The notes below the pieces were generated by a model. It made no database searches. It was not told the DNA's origin and worked only from the letters and a program-made list of their open reading frames with translations. The translations under genes and the position numbers were made by a program. From Mesorhizobium amorphae (GTDB taxonomy: Bacteria; Pseudomonadota; Alphaproteobacteria; Rhizobiales; Rhizobiaceae), in the NCBI RefSeq assembly GCF_014843845.1, contig NZ_JHQS01000131.1, positions 81,315 through 145,314 on the forward strand: 64,000 nt of DNA, in the 5' to 3' direction. Shown here one piece after another: positions 63,633-64,000 of this stretch. Position 1 is the stretch's first letter, and every line of letters begins with the position of its first letter.

Positions 63633-64000
63633 GGGCGAGGCGTTCCGTTCGGCGAGCGGCTTGCACGAAAAACCGGGCGGGAAGACCCGGCCGGTTGTGC
63701 TTGCGATTCTGGTATCAGGCTAGGAGGGCCTTATAGGGAAGAGTTTTGATTGATGTAACCCCGAAAATGCGGGTTTGTAGGGGCTGCCCCCAACAAGCGC
63801 CTCGTTCCTTCGCGCCCCCCTCTGTCCTGCCGGACATCTCCCCCACTTGGGGGGAGATTGGACGTCGCGACCGCCTCCGCCAGTTTTCGTCGGTGAAGAA
63901 AGGTGAGGCGCTGAAGCTGCCGATCTCCCCCGTGTGGGGGAGATGGCCGGCAGGCCAGAGCGACTGTCTTGGAAGTCAAGCGTTCTGCCATGGTTTTTGG
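63633..64000. other. carB upstream region
   Basis: No gene is seen on either strand to the end of the window. It holds the palindromic repeat at 63807-63963; between 63633 and 63806 lies the likely carB promoter and leader, without a clear hairpin or riboswitch. Confidence 0.5.
63807..63963. repeat. Palindromic repeat, same family as 55467-55645
   Basis: The left part CCTTCGCGCCCCCCTCTGTC with CTGCCGGACATCTCCCCCAC and the mirrored right part CTCCCCCGTGTGGGGGAGAT with GGCCGGCAGGCCAGAG form an imperfect inverted pair across about 60 bases. The left end is nearly identical to the uvrB copy at 2257. It lies upstream of carB. Confidence 0.8.

Overview
The window is a high-GC chromosomal segment of an alphaproteobacterium. 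Gene content and order (lrp / trxB / lsrB-type LysR synteny, DUF1476 F1-ATPase inhibitor, UvrB with long N- and C-terminal extensions, long CarB, dispersed palindromic repeats of the kind seen in rhizobia) point to the Hyphomicrobiales (Rhizobiales), most likely Mesorhizobium or a close relative. That assignment is an inference from gene families; no search was run. I saw no rRNA, tRNA, CRISPR array or insertion sequence.

Left part (1-17.4 kb): the 5' part of an ABC-F ATPase preceded by a likely ribosome-controlled attenuator with its own 23-residue leader peptide; a small AT-rich orphan ORF; uvrB, whose 3' end has absorbed a palindromic repeat in frame; envelope and exported proteins of unknown role (CapA-like, DUF3137, DUF2314, SemiSWEET-like); a lipid kinase; and an overlapping three-gene catabolic operon (GMC oxidoreductase, enolase-superfamily dehydratase, beta-hydroxyacid dehydrogenase) divergent from an acyl-CoA thioesterase.

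Middle part (17.9-38 kb): two HxlR-regulator/oxidoreductase pairs, one with a clear palindromic operator; a glucoamylase-fold protein, a CorC-type membrane protein, an LssY-C protein and two adjacent extensin-like proteins; a TPR protein; greA with a terminator-bearing leader; and an apparently complete ADP-heptose and inner-core LPS module in two divergent arms (waaC-waaF-hldD and hldE-gmhA-gmhB) around a LysE exporter. lrp, trxB and the lsrB-type regulator follow. The gap at 38.0-38.6 kb holds a probable anti-Shine-Dalgarno small RNA (alpha-r14/CcsR-like) and a second structured, terminator-ended stretch.

Right part (38.6-64 kb): an EF-G-like GTPase, three c-di-GMP domain proteins (one GGDEF-EAL, two overlapping EAL proteins), aspartate aminotransferase, GST, cspA, ogt, a lytic transglycosylase, an animal-type haem peroxidase bracketed by two perfect TGTGA-N6-TCACA sites, two cupins, a DUF899 protein, RidA, and carB. 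Between ridA and carB sits a strongly AT-rich island of about 1.8 kb that carries only a defence-type (DRT/Abi-like) reverse transcriptase with an FVDD active site, split by a one-base frameshift before its helical C-terminal domain. This island and the ABC-F attenuator are the most unusual items in the window.
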